Origin: Gloeothece verrucosa PCC 7822
GTDB lineage: Bacteria; Cyanobacteriota; Cyanobacteriia; Cyanobacteriales; Microcystaceae
Length of the DNA: 64,000 nucleotides
Reading direction: 5' to 3'
Assembly (NCBI RefSeq): GCF_000147335.1
Contig: NC_014501.1
Location: 3,222,300 to 3,286,299 of the forward strand
Below are positions 54,498-60,655 of the stretch, in pieces. The notes beneath the pieces were generated by a model. It did not search any database, was not told where the DNA came from, and was given only the letters and a program-made list of their open reading frames with translations. How positions within the stretch are numbered: position 1 is the stretch's first letter; every line of letters starts with the position of its first letter. The translations under genes and the position numbers were made by a program.

Positions 54498-55130
54498 CTA
54501 GTTAAAGTATCCAGGGGGAACATCGACGGTGGCCGGACTGGTGGCGTATGTCCATTGGTTCGCGCCTCCAGCAAGAACGCTTACATCTTTGGGGATATAA
54601 ATATAAAAGAGGTCGTAGTTTTTCCCATTGTTGTCCTGCGCTTCACTGTTTTGCGTTGCTATCGAAAAAGGGCGTTCCCCTGCGGTATCGAGGAGGCAGA
54701 TTTTTCTATAGCTGAACATCTGACGATAAAGCCGACACCAAAAATCACAGGCTTTAGCGGGAGTATCAACAGTATTTGGAATAGCGAAAGTGCTTTGGGG
54801 TGAGGACGAAACTAGCCAGGTTTCGCCGCTAATTGTAGAAGATACTGTGCTATCTGGGTTAGTTACGTATGTCCAAGGTTTATTTCCTCCAGAGACCGAG
54901 TCCGAAGTCTTGGGAATCATGATAACGAACTTATCCCAAACATTCCCATAGGCATCATTCGAGTCTCCATCCATTTGTACGAGTGGGAACAATAAATTTA
55001 TCCCCTTATCATCAGCCGTGTCTATCTTTACGTGCTTGTACATTCTGTGATAATAGCGGCAAGCAAAATCAGTAGAGCGGGCAACTGTATTACACGAGCT
55101 AGGAAATTGATCATAGACAGCCATAAGCAC
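54498..55130 (-). CDS. Hypothetical protein with internally duplicated domain (210 aa)
   Basis: 210 aa made of two ~90-residue repeats. Repeat 1 has TDFACRYYHRMYKHVKI, WDKFVIMIPKTSDSVSGGNK and PWTYVTNPDSTV; repeat 2 has KACDFWCRLYRQMFSYRKI, YDLFYIYIPKDVSVLAGGAN and QWTYATSPATV. Each contains Cys near its start and a WTY-T-P closing motif. It is the first gene of the leftward operon, with its start facing the recombinase promoter region. It could be a secondary structural or receptor-type protein; family unknown. Confidence 0.65.
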   Translation of the reverse strand: MLMAVYDQFPSSCNTVARSTDFACRYYHRMYKHVKIDTADDKGINLLFPLVQMDGDSNDAYGNVWDKFVIMIPKTSDSVSGGNKPWTYVTNPDSTVSSTISGETWLVSSSPQSTFAIPNTVDTPAKACDFWCRLYRQMFSYRKICLLDTAGERPFSIATQNSEAQDNNGKNYDLFYIYIPKDVSVLAGGANQWTYATSPATVDVPPGYFN

Positions 55131-55191
55131 TTATTCCCTTTGCTAAATAAATCTCTATATATCTAGAATCTCTTAAAAAATTAACAGTCGC

Positions 55192-55221
55192 AACGACAGA
55201 AAATAGATATTTTCTGTCGTT
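55192..55221. repeat. Perfect 13-bp inverted repeat between divergent modules
   Basis: AACGACAGAAAAT (55192-55204) and ATTTTCTGTCGTT (55209-55221) are perfect inverted copies around AGAT. It lies 62 bp before the leftward operon start and 128 bp before the recombinase. It could be an operator, a leader hairpin or a recombination/origin structure. Confidence 0.65.
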
Positions 55222-55289
55222 ATTCGGATGAGTCAAACCCACCCCCTGAGCTATTCTTGAGTCATAGGAGTTATCAACCAATGTTGACC

Positions 55290-55328
55290 ACTACAGAATT
55301 TATATTAATAGCAAATAAATTCTGTAGT
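55290..55328. repeat. Perfect 14-bp inverted repeat next to the recombinase gene
   Basis: ACTACAGAATTTAT (55290-55303) and ATAAATTCTGTAGT (55315-55328) flank an 11-bp spacer (55304-55314), ending 20 bp before the recombinase ATG. Two inverted arms around a short core is how tyrosine-recombinase core sites look, although 6-8 bp cores are usual. An operator for the recombinase is the alternative. Confidence 0.65.
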
Positions 55329-55348
55329 TATTTTAAAAGCTGGAAACT

Positions 55349-55912
55349 ATGACAGGACAAGCGGCTAGTTTAAGTAATTCAGATTGGGCAAAGTTAGAAA
55401 AACATTGCCAGAGCGATTTACACAAATTAATTTGGGCTTTGCTTCGTTTTACGGGAGCAAGGGTCAATGAGGTTTTAAATTTAAAAGTTTCAGATGTCTA
55501 TGATAATAATGGAAGGCCTTTCGACTATATCCTTTACCGAAAAGAAACCCGCAAAGGAAAGGATAAAAATCATAGCGTCCCTGTTACTAACGCTCTTCAC
55601 TCTTACCTCGCGGCTTACAAGCCCCCAACAGATGGTTATCTTTTTCCCAGTGACCGAACCAGTAGCGGTCACCTGTCTTATGAAGCGGTTAGGGATTATT
55701 TGATGAAGTGTGCGACCAATGCGGGATTATCCCACAAGGCCATCAAAACTCATTCGGGCAGGCGCTCATTAATTAGTAATCTGATTAGTAACGGGGTTGA
55801 CTTGAGAACCGTTCAGGCTATCACCGGACACTCTTCAATCCAAAATGTTATTCGCTATGCTGATTCTAATCCACACAGATGCAGACTCGCCCTCGAGGGA
55901 GCTTACTTATGA
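55349..55912 (+). CDS. Tyrosine recombinase, catalytic domain only
   Basis: 187 aa. All active-site residues are present: Arg38 (FTGARVNEVL), Lys region near 70 (RKGKDKNHSVP), His135 and Arg138 (THSGRRS), His161 (TGHSS) and Tyr170 (NVIRYAD). It lacks the N-terminal SAM-like/core-binding domain found in XerC/D and phage integrases, so it is a small solo catalytic integrase. Such forms occur in plasmids and mobile elements of cyanobacteria. It lies beside two perfect inverted repeats and between the two operons of the block. Confidence 0.88.
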   Translation: MTGQAASLSNSDWAKLEKHCQSDLHKLIWALLRFTGARVNEVLNLKVSDVYDNNGRPFDYILYRKETRKGKDKNHSVPVTNALHSYLAAYKPPTDGYLFPSDRTSSGHLSYEAVRDYLMKCATNAGLSHKAIKTHSGRRSLISNLISNGVDLRTVQAITGHSSIQNVIRYADSNPHRCRLALEGAYL

Positions 55913-55937
55913 AAATTATCAAATATTCGGACTAGAG

Positions 55938-56034
55938 AATACTACAACTTTTCGCCAGATCTTCCGGCCGGCTAAGGGTTCAAACCCTTGGAATTCTGTT
56001 GACATCTTTGTAGTATGCAAAAATTTGTAGTATG
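55938..56034. repeat. TTGTAGTATG repeats behind the recombinase gene
   Basis: TTGTAGTATG occurs at 56008-56017 and 56025-56034, 17 bp apart, and its inverse ATACTACAA at 55939-55947. Between them is a 7-bp palindrome, AAGGGTT / AACCCTT (55974-55989), which may end transcription between the convergent genes. The repeats could be arm-type recombinase sites. Confidence 0.45.
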
Positions 56035-56044
56035 TTTTTCCTGG

Positions 56045-57235
56045 TTAAAATGGAAGCTTCTCCCCGTAAATGGGCAACCCTTGATATTGCTCGGGAATCC
56101 CTTCCCGCTTGGAGGCGAGGTATTTTGAGCTTTTGCGCTTCCCCTCTTTGGTGATCAGGTAGTAGTAAGGGCCTCTATAAGACTTGAGTCCTTGCTTGTT
56201 TGTGTAAGGCAGTTTTTTTGCTTCGATGTAGAGTTCGGGAATTTCCGACGGCGGCTCATCATCATCACCATCATCACCACCAAGAACGCTATCATCTTCC
56301 ATCTCAGAAAGGCGCACGTTAACAGCTTGACTTAGCTTCCTTAGATAGTCCAGGGGCAATCCCTCGAGGGACTCGTAAAGCTCGTCAATAGTAGCTTTGG
56401 GGAATAGGTTTGGCAGTTCATCTAAACTCACGCTCACGAGAAAGCAATCCATTCCATCATCCGAGGATGGGATCTGGATCACTTCTCCTGTAGGGAATCG
56501 CTTAGTCCCAGGGGGATTCCCTACAGAGTTTTGTGTAGGGAATGGGGTTGGCGGCTCGTCGTTCCCTACAGAATTCTGTGTAGGGAATGAGGTTGGCGGC
56601 TCGTCATTCCCTACAGAGTTTTGTGTAGGGAATGGGGTTAGCGGCTCATCATTCCCTACAGAGTTTTGTGTAGGGAATGGGGTTGGCGGCTCGTCATTCC
56701 CTACAGAGTTTTGTGTAGGGAATGGGGTTGGCGGCTCGTCATTCCCTACAGAGTTTTGTGTAGGGAATGGGGTTGGCGGCTCGTCATTCCCTACAGAGTT
56801 TTGTGTAGGGAATGGGGTTGGCGGCTCGTCGTTCCCTACAGCTACCTCGATGTAGGCGGCTAGTTTTTGGTCAATTTCCTTTATCAGGTCTCGACATTGC
56901 TTGATATTGGCATCAATTTTTTTCTTAGTAGCCTCTGATGGGTAGGGCGGCAGCTTGCCTTTGATTTGCTGGTTATAGTTGAGTATTCGTTTCTGTAGGG
57001 TTTGTTTTTTCCCCTGGAGCATTTGTCGTTTAATCTCGTCCGGTGCCCTAACGGGGCACTCCTTCTCGCTGATTGTCCATCCATCAGGTAGGTGGCCATC
57101 GGGCGGCACAGCTTCTTTTTCCCCAATAGGCAATTCAAGCTGGATGCTTTTATCAGTTAGGTCATCGATGTCGACATTGAACTCTTCAAAGTCTCTTGTA
57201 CAAACCCGTGCGCGTTTCTTCCAGGGCTTCATCAA
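56045..57235 (-). CDS. Protein with seven 15-residue repeats and a DUF6788-like C-terminus
   Basis: 396 aa. A basic N-terminus with coiled coil (KRQMLQGKKQTLQKRILNYN) is followed by about seven near-exact copies of VGNDEPPTPFPTQNS (about 131-235), a unique acidic region (SLDELPNLFPKATIDELYES, EDDSVLGGDDGDDDEPP) and a C-terminal module with SYRGPYYYLITKEGKRKSSK. The last part resembles the GPY-x-L-x3-EGK-x3-KY pattern of DUF6788-type mini-domains. Function unknown. The repeats are DNA palindromes (see 56516-56840). Convergent with the recombinase gene. Confidence 0.7.
   Translation of the reverse strand: MMKPWKKRARVCTRDFEEFNVDIDDLTDKSIQLELPIGEKEAVPPDGHLPDGWTISEKECPVRAPDEIKRQMLQGKKQTLQKRILNYNQQIKGKLPPYPSEATKKKIDANIKQCRDLIKEIDQKLAAYIEVAVGNDEPPTPFPTQNSVGNDEPPTPFPTQNSVGNDEPPTPFPTQNSVGNDEPPTPFPTQNSVGNDEPLTPFPTQNSVGNDEPPTSFPTQNSVGNDEPPTPFPTQNSVGNPPGTKRFPTGEVIQIPSSDDGMDCFLVSVSLDELPNLFPKATIDELYESLEGLPLDYLRKLSQAVNVRLSEMEDDSVLGGDDGDDDEPPSEIPELYIEAKKLPYTNKQGLKSYRGPYYYLITKEGKRKSSKYLASKREGIPEQYQGLPIYGEKLPF
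56516..56840. repeat. 45-bp in-frame tandem repeat built on a palindrome
   Basis: About 7.2 units of 45 bp inside the 396-aa gene. Each unit carries ATTCCCTACA then TGTGTAGGGAAT, an inverted repeat that can form a hairpin, followed by about 17 bp reading GGGGTTGGCGGCTCGTC. Units differ by only one or two bases, a sign of recent expansion. Because 45 is a multiple of three, the reading frame is kept. A related palindrome sits at 49184-49221. Confidence 0.85.
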
Positions 57236-57400
57236 GAAAACTTCTCGCCCGTCGTGGCTCTATAACACCATCCTTAGCGGGCACTTAATAGTTGCTCTCC
57301 CTAGACAACCATTCTTAGAGACTACAACTCAAATAATTGTTGATCAGGATAATTTCATGCCTGGGATTACCCAGGCTTCACTACTCACTAAAGATTAAAA

Positions 57401-57577
57401 ATGCAATGTCCAAATTGTCACTCAAATAACTTTGTGTTGTCTAAAAGCAACTCATTCGAAGGATATGGATACTGTCAAAACTGTGGTCACGAGGATTATG
57501 TCTCGCTCGACCCAGGTAAAAAATATGACGATGATGATTATTACTTTGATGATGATTTTGATGAGGAGGAATCATGA
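57401..57577 (+). CDS. Small zinc-ribbon protein with acidic tail (58 aa)
   Basis: 58 aa. MQCPNCHSNNF and YGYCQNCGHEDY give a CxxC...CxxC zinc ribbon; the tail is a run of Asp/Tyr/Glu (KKYDDDDYYFDDDFDEE). It opens the rightward operon, and its stop overlaps the next ATG (ATGA at 57574-57577). Many plasmids and phages carry such small zinc-ribbon regulators; the role here is unknown. Confidence 0.65.
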   Translation: MQCPNCHSNNFVLSKSNSFEGYGYCQNCGHEDYVSLDPGKKYDDDDYYFDDDFDEEES

Positions 57578-57843
57578 AAACAGAAACTCGTTTGACTAAA
57601 ACTCAAATTCTTTTTCAAGAAATCGGGCAAGAGGCGCATCAAGCCTCCCTAAAATACCAACAAAAAGTTACTTTAATAGCCCAATCCGTTAATAATTTAG
57701 AGCGAGAAGAACGACCAATAGTTGAGATGCTGCGACATCACGGCGGCGAACTCACCATAGGGGAACTGGTTTTTGTCTTTTCTTATCACCGATATCTCAT
57801 AGAGGAGTTGCTCAAAAAAGGTGTAGTTGTTATTGAGGAGTAA
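57574..57843 (+). CDS. Hypothetical protein (89 aa) of the rightward operon
   Basis: 89 aa. Helical N-terminus (TKTQILFQEIGQEAHQASLK) and a winged-helix-like C-terminal half (RPIVEMLRHHGGELTIGELV, FVFSYHRYLIEELLKKGVVV) in the style of small DNA-binding proteins. Overlaps the zinc-ribbon gene by 4 bp. A regulatory role is plausible but not shown. Confidence 0.6.
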   Translation: MKTETRLTKTQILFQEIGQEAHQASLKYQQKVTLIAQSVNNLEREERPIVEMLRHHGGELTIGELVFVFSYHRYLIEELLKKGVVVIEE

Positions 57844-57850
57844 TTACACT

Positions 57851-58024
57851 ATGAACCACACAGAACAAATCAAAAAAGACATTGAACTATTAACCGAAAT
57901 GAAGAAGAGAATCTTGACGATTGTCGCTTCATCTAAATTAGAAACCCTTCATCTTGATGATATTGATGCGGCTCTAGAACAAGCTATCGTATCTATGACA
58001 AGTTTCTTGGAGTGTAAACAATGA
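57851..58024 (+). CDS. Hypothetical helical protein (57 aa) of the rightward operon
   Basis: 57 aa from the ATG at 57851: MNHTEQIKKDIELLTEMKKR, then a helix ending in ALEQAIVSMTSFLECKQ. Two amphipathic helices, no known motif. Starts 8 bp after its neighbour, and its stop overlaps the next start by 4 bp (ATGA). Confidence 0.55.
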   Translation: MNHTEQIKKDIELLTEMKKRILTIVASSKLETLHLDDIDAALEQAIVSMTSFLECKQ

Positions 58025-58296
58025 ATTTTGAATACCGAGGAAAACCGTTGGGTCATTGGCTCTTAATCCGCTTTGAATTTTGGCGGGAATATTCCGAGGG
58101 GTGTGGGGTATTTGCCCCCCATGAAATCACCTCATTACAAAGACTTCAGTTATTTTGTCTAGGGGCTTCAATTAGTGAGTATTTCCCTTTTGGTGATGAA
58201 AGTTTAATTGATTTTCCTTCTGATGAAGCTAGAGACTTTTTTTGCTGGCTTAATGGCGGTTGGAAAAATCTGGAATCTCAAGGATGGAGTTCGTAA
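58021..58296 (+). CDS. Hypothetical protein (91 aa) of the rightward operon
   Basis: 91 aa, Trp/Phe-rich: YRGKPLGHWLLIRFEFWREY, FAPHEITSLQRLQLFCLGAS, SDEARDFFCWLNGGWKNLES. No membrane span or signal. Coupled to the preceding gene by a 4-bp overlap. Family unknown. Confidence 0.6.
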   Translation: MNFEYRGKPLGHWLLIRFEFWREYSEGCGVFAPHEITSLQRLQLFCLGASISEYFPFGDESLIDFPSDEARDFFCWLNGGWKNLESQGWSS

Positions 58297-58298
58297 TA

Positions 58299-58475
58299 AT
58301 GGGACAAAAAGACCTCTTAAACTTAATCGGGGAATGTGCCCAATTAGCCCGAGCCAAGGGGATTAAAAATGTATCAGTGATCCTAAACCAACGCTACTCA
58401 CTCCCCTATTTATCCATGCTCACTCATCAGCAGTTGATTGATTTTCAAAAATGGTTAGAAGCTTATGAACAATGA
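58299..58475 (+). CDS. Hypothetical protein (58 aa) of the rightward operon
   Basis: 58 aa from the ATG at 58299, two bases after the previous stop; an upstream in-frame start would overlap the earlier gene heavily. Sequence features: MGQKDLLNLIGECAQLARAK, GIKNVSVILNQRYSLPYL, and a final helix, LTHQQLIDFQKWLEAYEQ. Overlaps the next gene by 11 bp. Family unknown. Confidence 0.55.
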   Translation: MGQKDLLNLIGECAQLARAKGIKNVSVILNQRYSLPYLSMLTHQQLIDFQKWLEAYEQ

Positions 58476-58773
58476 AGCAGCAAATAAAGCCCGATATCTC
58501 CTAGAGATTACCAAAGAGATTATGGAGGAACATGAAGCGTCTTTTGCCATTGTCCCTATTGAATACCTACATATGTGTGTTAGTTCCATGTTATGCTTAT
58601 GCACTTTTGAAGAAGTTCCGCTTGATGCCAAACATAGGCATTTAATGATCGCCCAGAACATCGCTCAAAGACTCCTTCATGTCGCGCCTGAGCTTGAGGA
58701 AATTTATCAGGAACTGTTTAAGGATTTCCCCAAGATGTATCATCCTCAAAAACCAACTTTGAATCTCGGATAA
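58465..58773 (+). CDS. Hypothetical protein (102 aa) of the rightward operon
   Basis: 102 aa, helical: ANKARYLLEITKEIMEEHEA, FAIVPIEYLHMCVSSMLCLC, HLMIAQNIAQRLLHVAPELE. Three Cys (MCVSSMLCLC) in a hydrophobic helix. No family recognised. Followed by the next gene after 1 bp. Confidence 0.6.
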   Translation: MNNEAANKARYLLEITKEIMEEHEASFAIVPIEYLHMCVSSMLCLCTFEEVPLDAKHRHLMIAQNIAQRLLHVAPELEEIYQELFKDFPKMYHPQKPTLNLG

Positions 58774-58774
58774 C

Positions 58775-58978
58775 ATGAACGATAAGGCAGATTATAAAGG
58801 AAGGTGTGGCAACTGCGGGTCAGATAAAGTTGAAATTGTAGAATTTACTATTTTATCTCCAACCCTTAGAGAAATACAAAAATATTGCTATAGCTGCGGT
58901 TCAACCCTGTTAGGGTATCAAGTTTTAATTCCACCAGAAAATGAGGAAGAACAATGGATAAAACAGACCAACAACTAA
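58775..58978 (+). CDS. Small two-CxxC zinc-binding protein (67 aa)
   Basis: 67 aa. RCGNCGSDKVEI and KYCYSCGSTLLG provide two CxxC knuckles 30 residues apart, a zinc-ribbon layout, followed by an acidic tail. It is the second zinc-ribbon protein of the operon after the one at 57401. Overlaps the next gene by 25 bp. Confidence 0.6.
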   Translation: MNDKADYKGRCGNCGSDKVEIVEFTILSPTLREIQKYCYSCGSTLLGYQVLIPPENEEEQWIKQTNN

Positions 58979-59157
58979 CCGAGTTGATTGAAATATTAAG
59001 ACAAGCCATCGCTATTGCTAAGGCTATGGAGGGTCGTGGTTTAGGGTTGGCGACCAACGAAAAATCTTCTTACGAGTCTCGTGTAGAAGATTTACAAAAT
59101 GTCTTGAAATTCTTTGTTGATAGACAACTTATTGTTAGCTTTAACAAGGATAGGTAA
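58954..59157 (+). CDS. Hypothetical protein (67 aa) of the rightward operon
   Basis: 67 aa: MDKTDQQLTELIEILRQAIA, IAKAMEGRGLGLATNEKSSY, DLQNVLKFFVDRQLIVSFNK. Two helices with a Gly-rich turn. Overlaps its upstream neighbour by 25 bp, and the next gene begins 2 bp after its stop. Family unknown. Confidence 0.55.
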   Translation: MDKTDQQLTELIEILRQAIAIAKAMEGRGLGLATNEKSSYESRVEDLQNVLKFFVDRQLIVSFNKDR

Positions 59158-59159
59158 TC

Positions 59160-59480
59160 ATGGAAAATATAGCAAGTGAATTGATTTCACTTAAAAAATG
59201 TGTGGCTCCAAGTAAAAATAATTTAACTTATTTTGACATAACCATCCGTGCGGCATCAGAGATCCAATTTTCCCTCACCGCAAACGGGGTTGATGTAAAC
59301 CTGCTCATCTTTAAACTATGTCAAGTTATCCCGTCAATCATTTCCTATGACATGACGATGGCTGAAATAGCGGATGGAGCGAGAGGAGTTTCCATAGATC
59401 CTGAGTGTGTCAAAAACATTAGGAAGTTTAAAAACTTCTATGAGAGAAAATTCTTGGAGCCTCTAGAGATCTGTGACTGA
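59160..59480 (+). CDS. Hypothetical protein (106 aa), last gene of the tight rightward operon
   Basis: 106 aa: ASELISLKKCVAPSKNNLTY, FDITIRAASEIQFSLTANGV, IISYDMTMAEIADGARGVSI, ECVKNIRKFKNFYERKFLEP. No motif recognised. It is followed by a small hairpin (59501-59520) that probably ends the nine-gene transcript. Confidence 0.6.
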   Translation: MENIASELISLKKCVAPSKNNLTYFDITIRAASEIQFSLTANGVDVNLLIFKLCQVIPSIISYDMTMAEIADGARGVSIDPECVKNIRKFKNFYERKFLEPLEICD

Positions 59481-59500
59481 CAGAAAAATAGCAGCAAAAA

Positions 59501-59520
59501 AAACACCCCTCAAGGTGTTT
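59501..59520 (+). terminator. Hairpin ending the small-gene operon
   Basis: AAACACC (59501-59507) and GGTGTTT (59514-59520) with a 6-nt loop, preceded by an A-run. Likely terminator, usable in either direction. Confidence 0.5.
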
Positions 59521-59553
59521 CAAAACCAATAACGCATTTTAAATCATCATACC

Positions 59554-59790
59554 ATGACCACTATCGTACAGACGAAAATAGCAATGTACCCCGTTCATCT
59601 ACCTCAAACTACTGGTAGTCACTCTACCTGGATTAATTTAGCTAATGTCTTAACGGTTGAGTGTAACCAAGAAGAAAAAGATGACATAGTATTCGTCACT
59701 TTTGTCAACGGAAAATCTAAAGCCTATCGAGGGAACCAGGCCAAAGAGATTCTTAAAGCCCTAGTAGAGGCACAAGCGAAATACTGTTAG
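59554..59790 (+). CDS. Hypothetical protein (78 aa) with beta-rich core
   Basis: 78 aa: TTIVQTKIAMYPVHLPQTTG, STWINLANVLTVECNQEEKD, DIVFVTFVNGKSKAYRGNQA, ending in a helix, KEILKALVEAQAKYC. The pattern of an I-N-LxNV strand, a VxFVNG strand and a short helix looks like a small, folded, single-domain protein. It is followed 4 bp later by the first 52-nt hairpin repeat. Confidence 0.6.
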   Translation: MTTIVQTKIAMYPVHLPQTTGSHSTWINLANVLTVECNQEEKDDIVFVTFVNGKSKAYRGNQAKEILKALVEAQAKYC

Positions 59791-59794
59791 TCTC

Positions 59795-59846
59795 TCCCCG
59801 ATGCTTACTGATAGAAATATCGGTGAGCATAGGGGGGTGATTAGCT
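59795..59846 (+). repeat. 52-nt hairpin repeat with GAAA loop, copy 1
   Basis: CCCCGATGCTTACTGATA (59796-59813) and TATCGGTGAGCATAGGGG (59818-59835) pair around GAAA, with one mismatch and two positions that pair only as G-U. The perfect DNA palindrome is thus broken where RNA pairing is kept, and GAAA is a stable GNRA tetraloop, so it looks like an RNA structure. Copy 2 at 60329-60380 matches at 51 of 52 positions. Confidence 0.75.
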
Positions 59847-59873
59847 CCCATTAATACATAAAGGTAATAACTA

Positions 59874-60320
59874 ATGGTAAAAATCACAGAAATCAAATAC
59901 AGTGCGACGGTTCCAACTTACGAGTATGCCAACCATACGATTGAGTTAAAAGCCGTAGTAGCTGAAGATGAAGACCCCGAAGTCGCCCTAACACTACTTC
60001 AAAAAAAAGTTCACTTTCGCTTAAAAAGTAGAGAGGATGTAGAACGGTGGGAAGAAGATTACCGGAAGGCAAAATACGCTATGGAAAAAATGAGTAAATA
60101 CTACAGCGAGGCAAAAATAGAATATGAAAGATTGGTGACCTTTTGCAAAGCTGCGGGAATCAAAAAAGATTTTGCTGAATTTCCCGATTTACCTCATGTC
60201 CAAAATCCCATTGCCGGTTATTTGGCGGCTGCCCAAATTCCCACACTTGTTGTTGACAATCAAGAACAAGAGGTTGAAGAACCTGAATATTATTATGATA
60301 ATGATAACAACGATGTGTAA
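59874..60320 (+). CDS. Hypothetical coiled-coil protein (148 aa) between the two hairpins
   Basis: 148 aa. N-terminal beta segment (KITEIKYSATVPTYEYANHT, IELKAVVAEDEDPEVALTLL), then a helical region (REDVERWEEDYRKAKYAMEK, YSEAKIEYERLVTFCKAAGI) and an acidic Tyr/Asn tail (EEPEYYYDNDNNDV). Copies of the 52-nt hairpin stand 28 bp before its start and 9 bp after its stop. The first 40 residues resemble the start of small plasmid proteins with a YEYANH-like motif, but I cannot name a family. Confidence 0.65.
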   Translation: MVKITEIKYSATVPTYEYANHTIELKAVVAEDEDPEVALTLLQKKVHFRLKSREDVERWEEDYRKAKYAMEKMSKYYSEAKIEYERLVTFCKAAGIKKDFAEFPDLPHVQNPIAGYLAAAQIPTLVVDNQEQEVEEPEYYYDNDNNDV

Positions 60321-60328
60321 TTAATCAT

Positions 60329-60380
60329 TCCCCGATGCTTACTGATAGAAATATCGGTGAGCATAGGGGAGTGATTAGCT
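60329..60380 (+). repeat. 52-nt hairpin repeat with GAAA loop, copy 2
   Basis: Same as copy 1 apart from one base (A for G just after the second arm), including the trailing GTGATTAGCT. Its mismatch and G-U positions are identical to copy 1. It begins the long non-coding stretch before the DEDD recombinase. Confidence 0.75.
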
Positions 60381-60655
60381 ATCATTCCCGCTCTTAGATA
60401 GGCTAGTGGCTTCGAAACTAAAGTAGGCTCTTATCGCCTTTTGCTCTTTATAAGCCTAAGCCTTTTCAATCTAGGAGCAGCCCCCCTTCTAAAAGCTTCC
60501 AGAATAAATTAAGCCCCCTTGAGGAGGACACGAGTGAGCCGTCGCACGGCTCACCGTGAGATGTCCGTTGTGAGGGCTTCCGGGAGATTTGTAAGCATAC
60601 CGAGAAGGGTTTTAGCTTAGCGTGGTTATCTCCCTCAAAAAGTTAAGGAAATTTT
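60381..60655 (+). ncRNA. Structured non-coding region upstream of DEDD recombinase (candidate bridge-type RNA)
   Basis: 275 bp without a convincing frame. It has at least two folded parts. First, TAGGC and GCCTA (with inner TTAT / ATAA) near 60431-60464 enclose a ~15-nt loop. Second, nested stems: AAGCCC (60511-60516) with GGGCTT (60574-60579), GGACA (60526-60530) with TGTCC (60562-60566), and a perfect 9-bp GTGAGCCGT / ACGGCTCAC (60534-60554) with a CGC loop. IS110 elements encode their guide (bridge) RNA in just this position, 5' of the recombinase. The folding is visible; expression and guiding are inference. Confidence 0.5.

Noticed and set aside
55971-55995. tRNA T-arm-like GGGTTCAAACCC behind the recombinase, suggesting an attachment site in a tRNA gene
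   Set aside because: It is a short palindrome with no acceptor stem, anticodon arm or CCA around it, and the 7-nt loop geometry does not fit.
56516-56840. Regularly spaced 45-bp repeats resembling a CRISPR array
   Set aside because: Units are contiguous with no unique spacers, lie inside a continuous reading frame, and no cas gene is nearby. It is a coding minisatellite.
56397-56855. Rightward open frame across the same repeats
   Set aside because: It is the complementary reading of the 45-bp repeats; the flanking sequence supports only the leftward gene.
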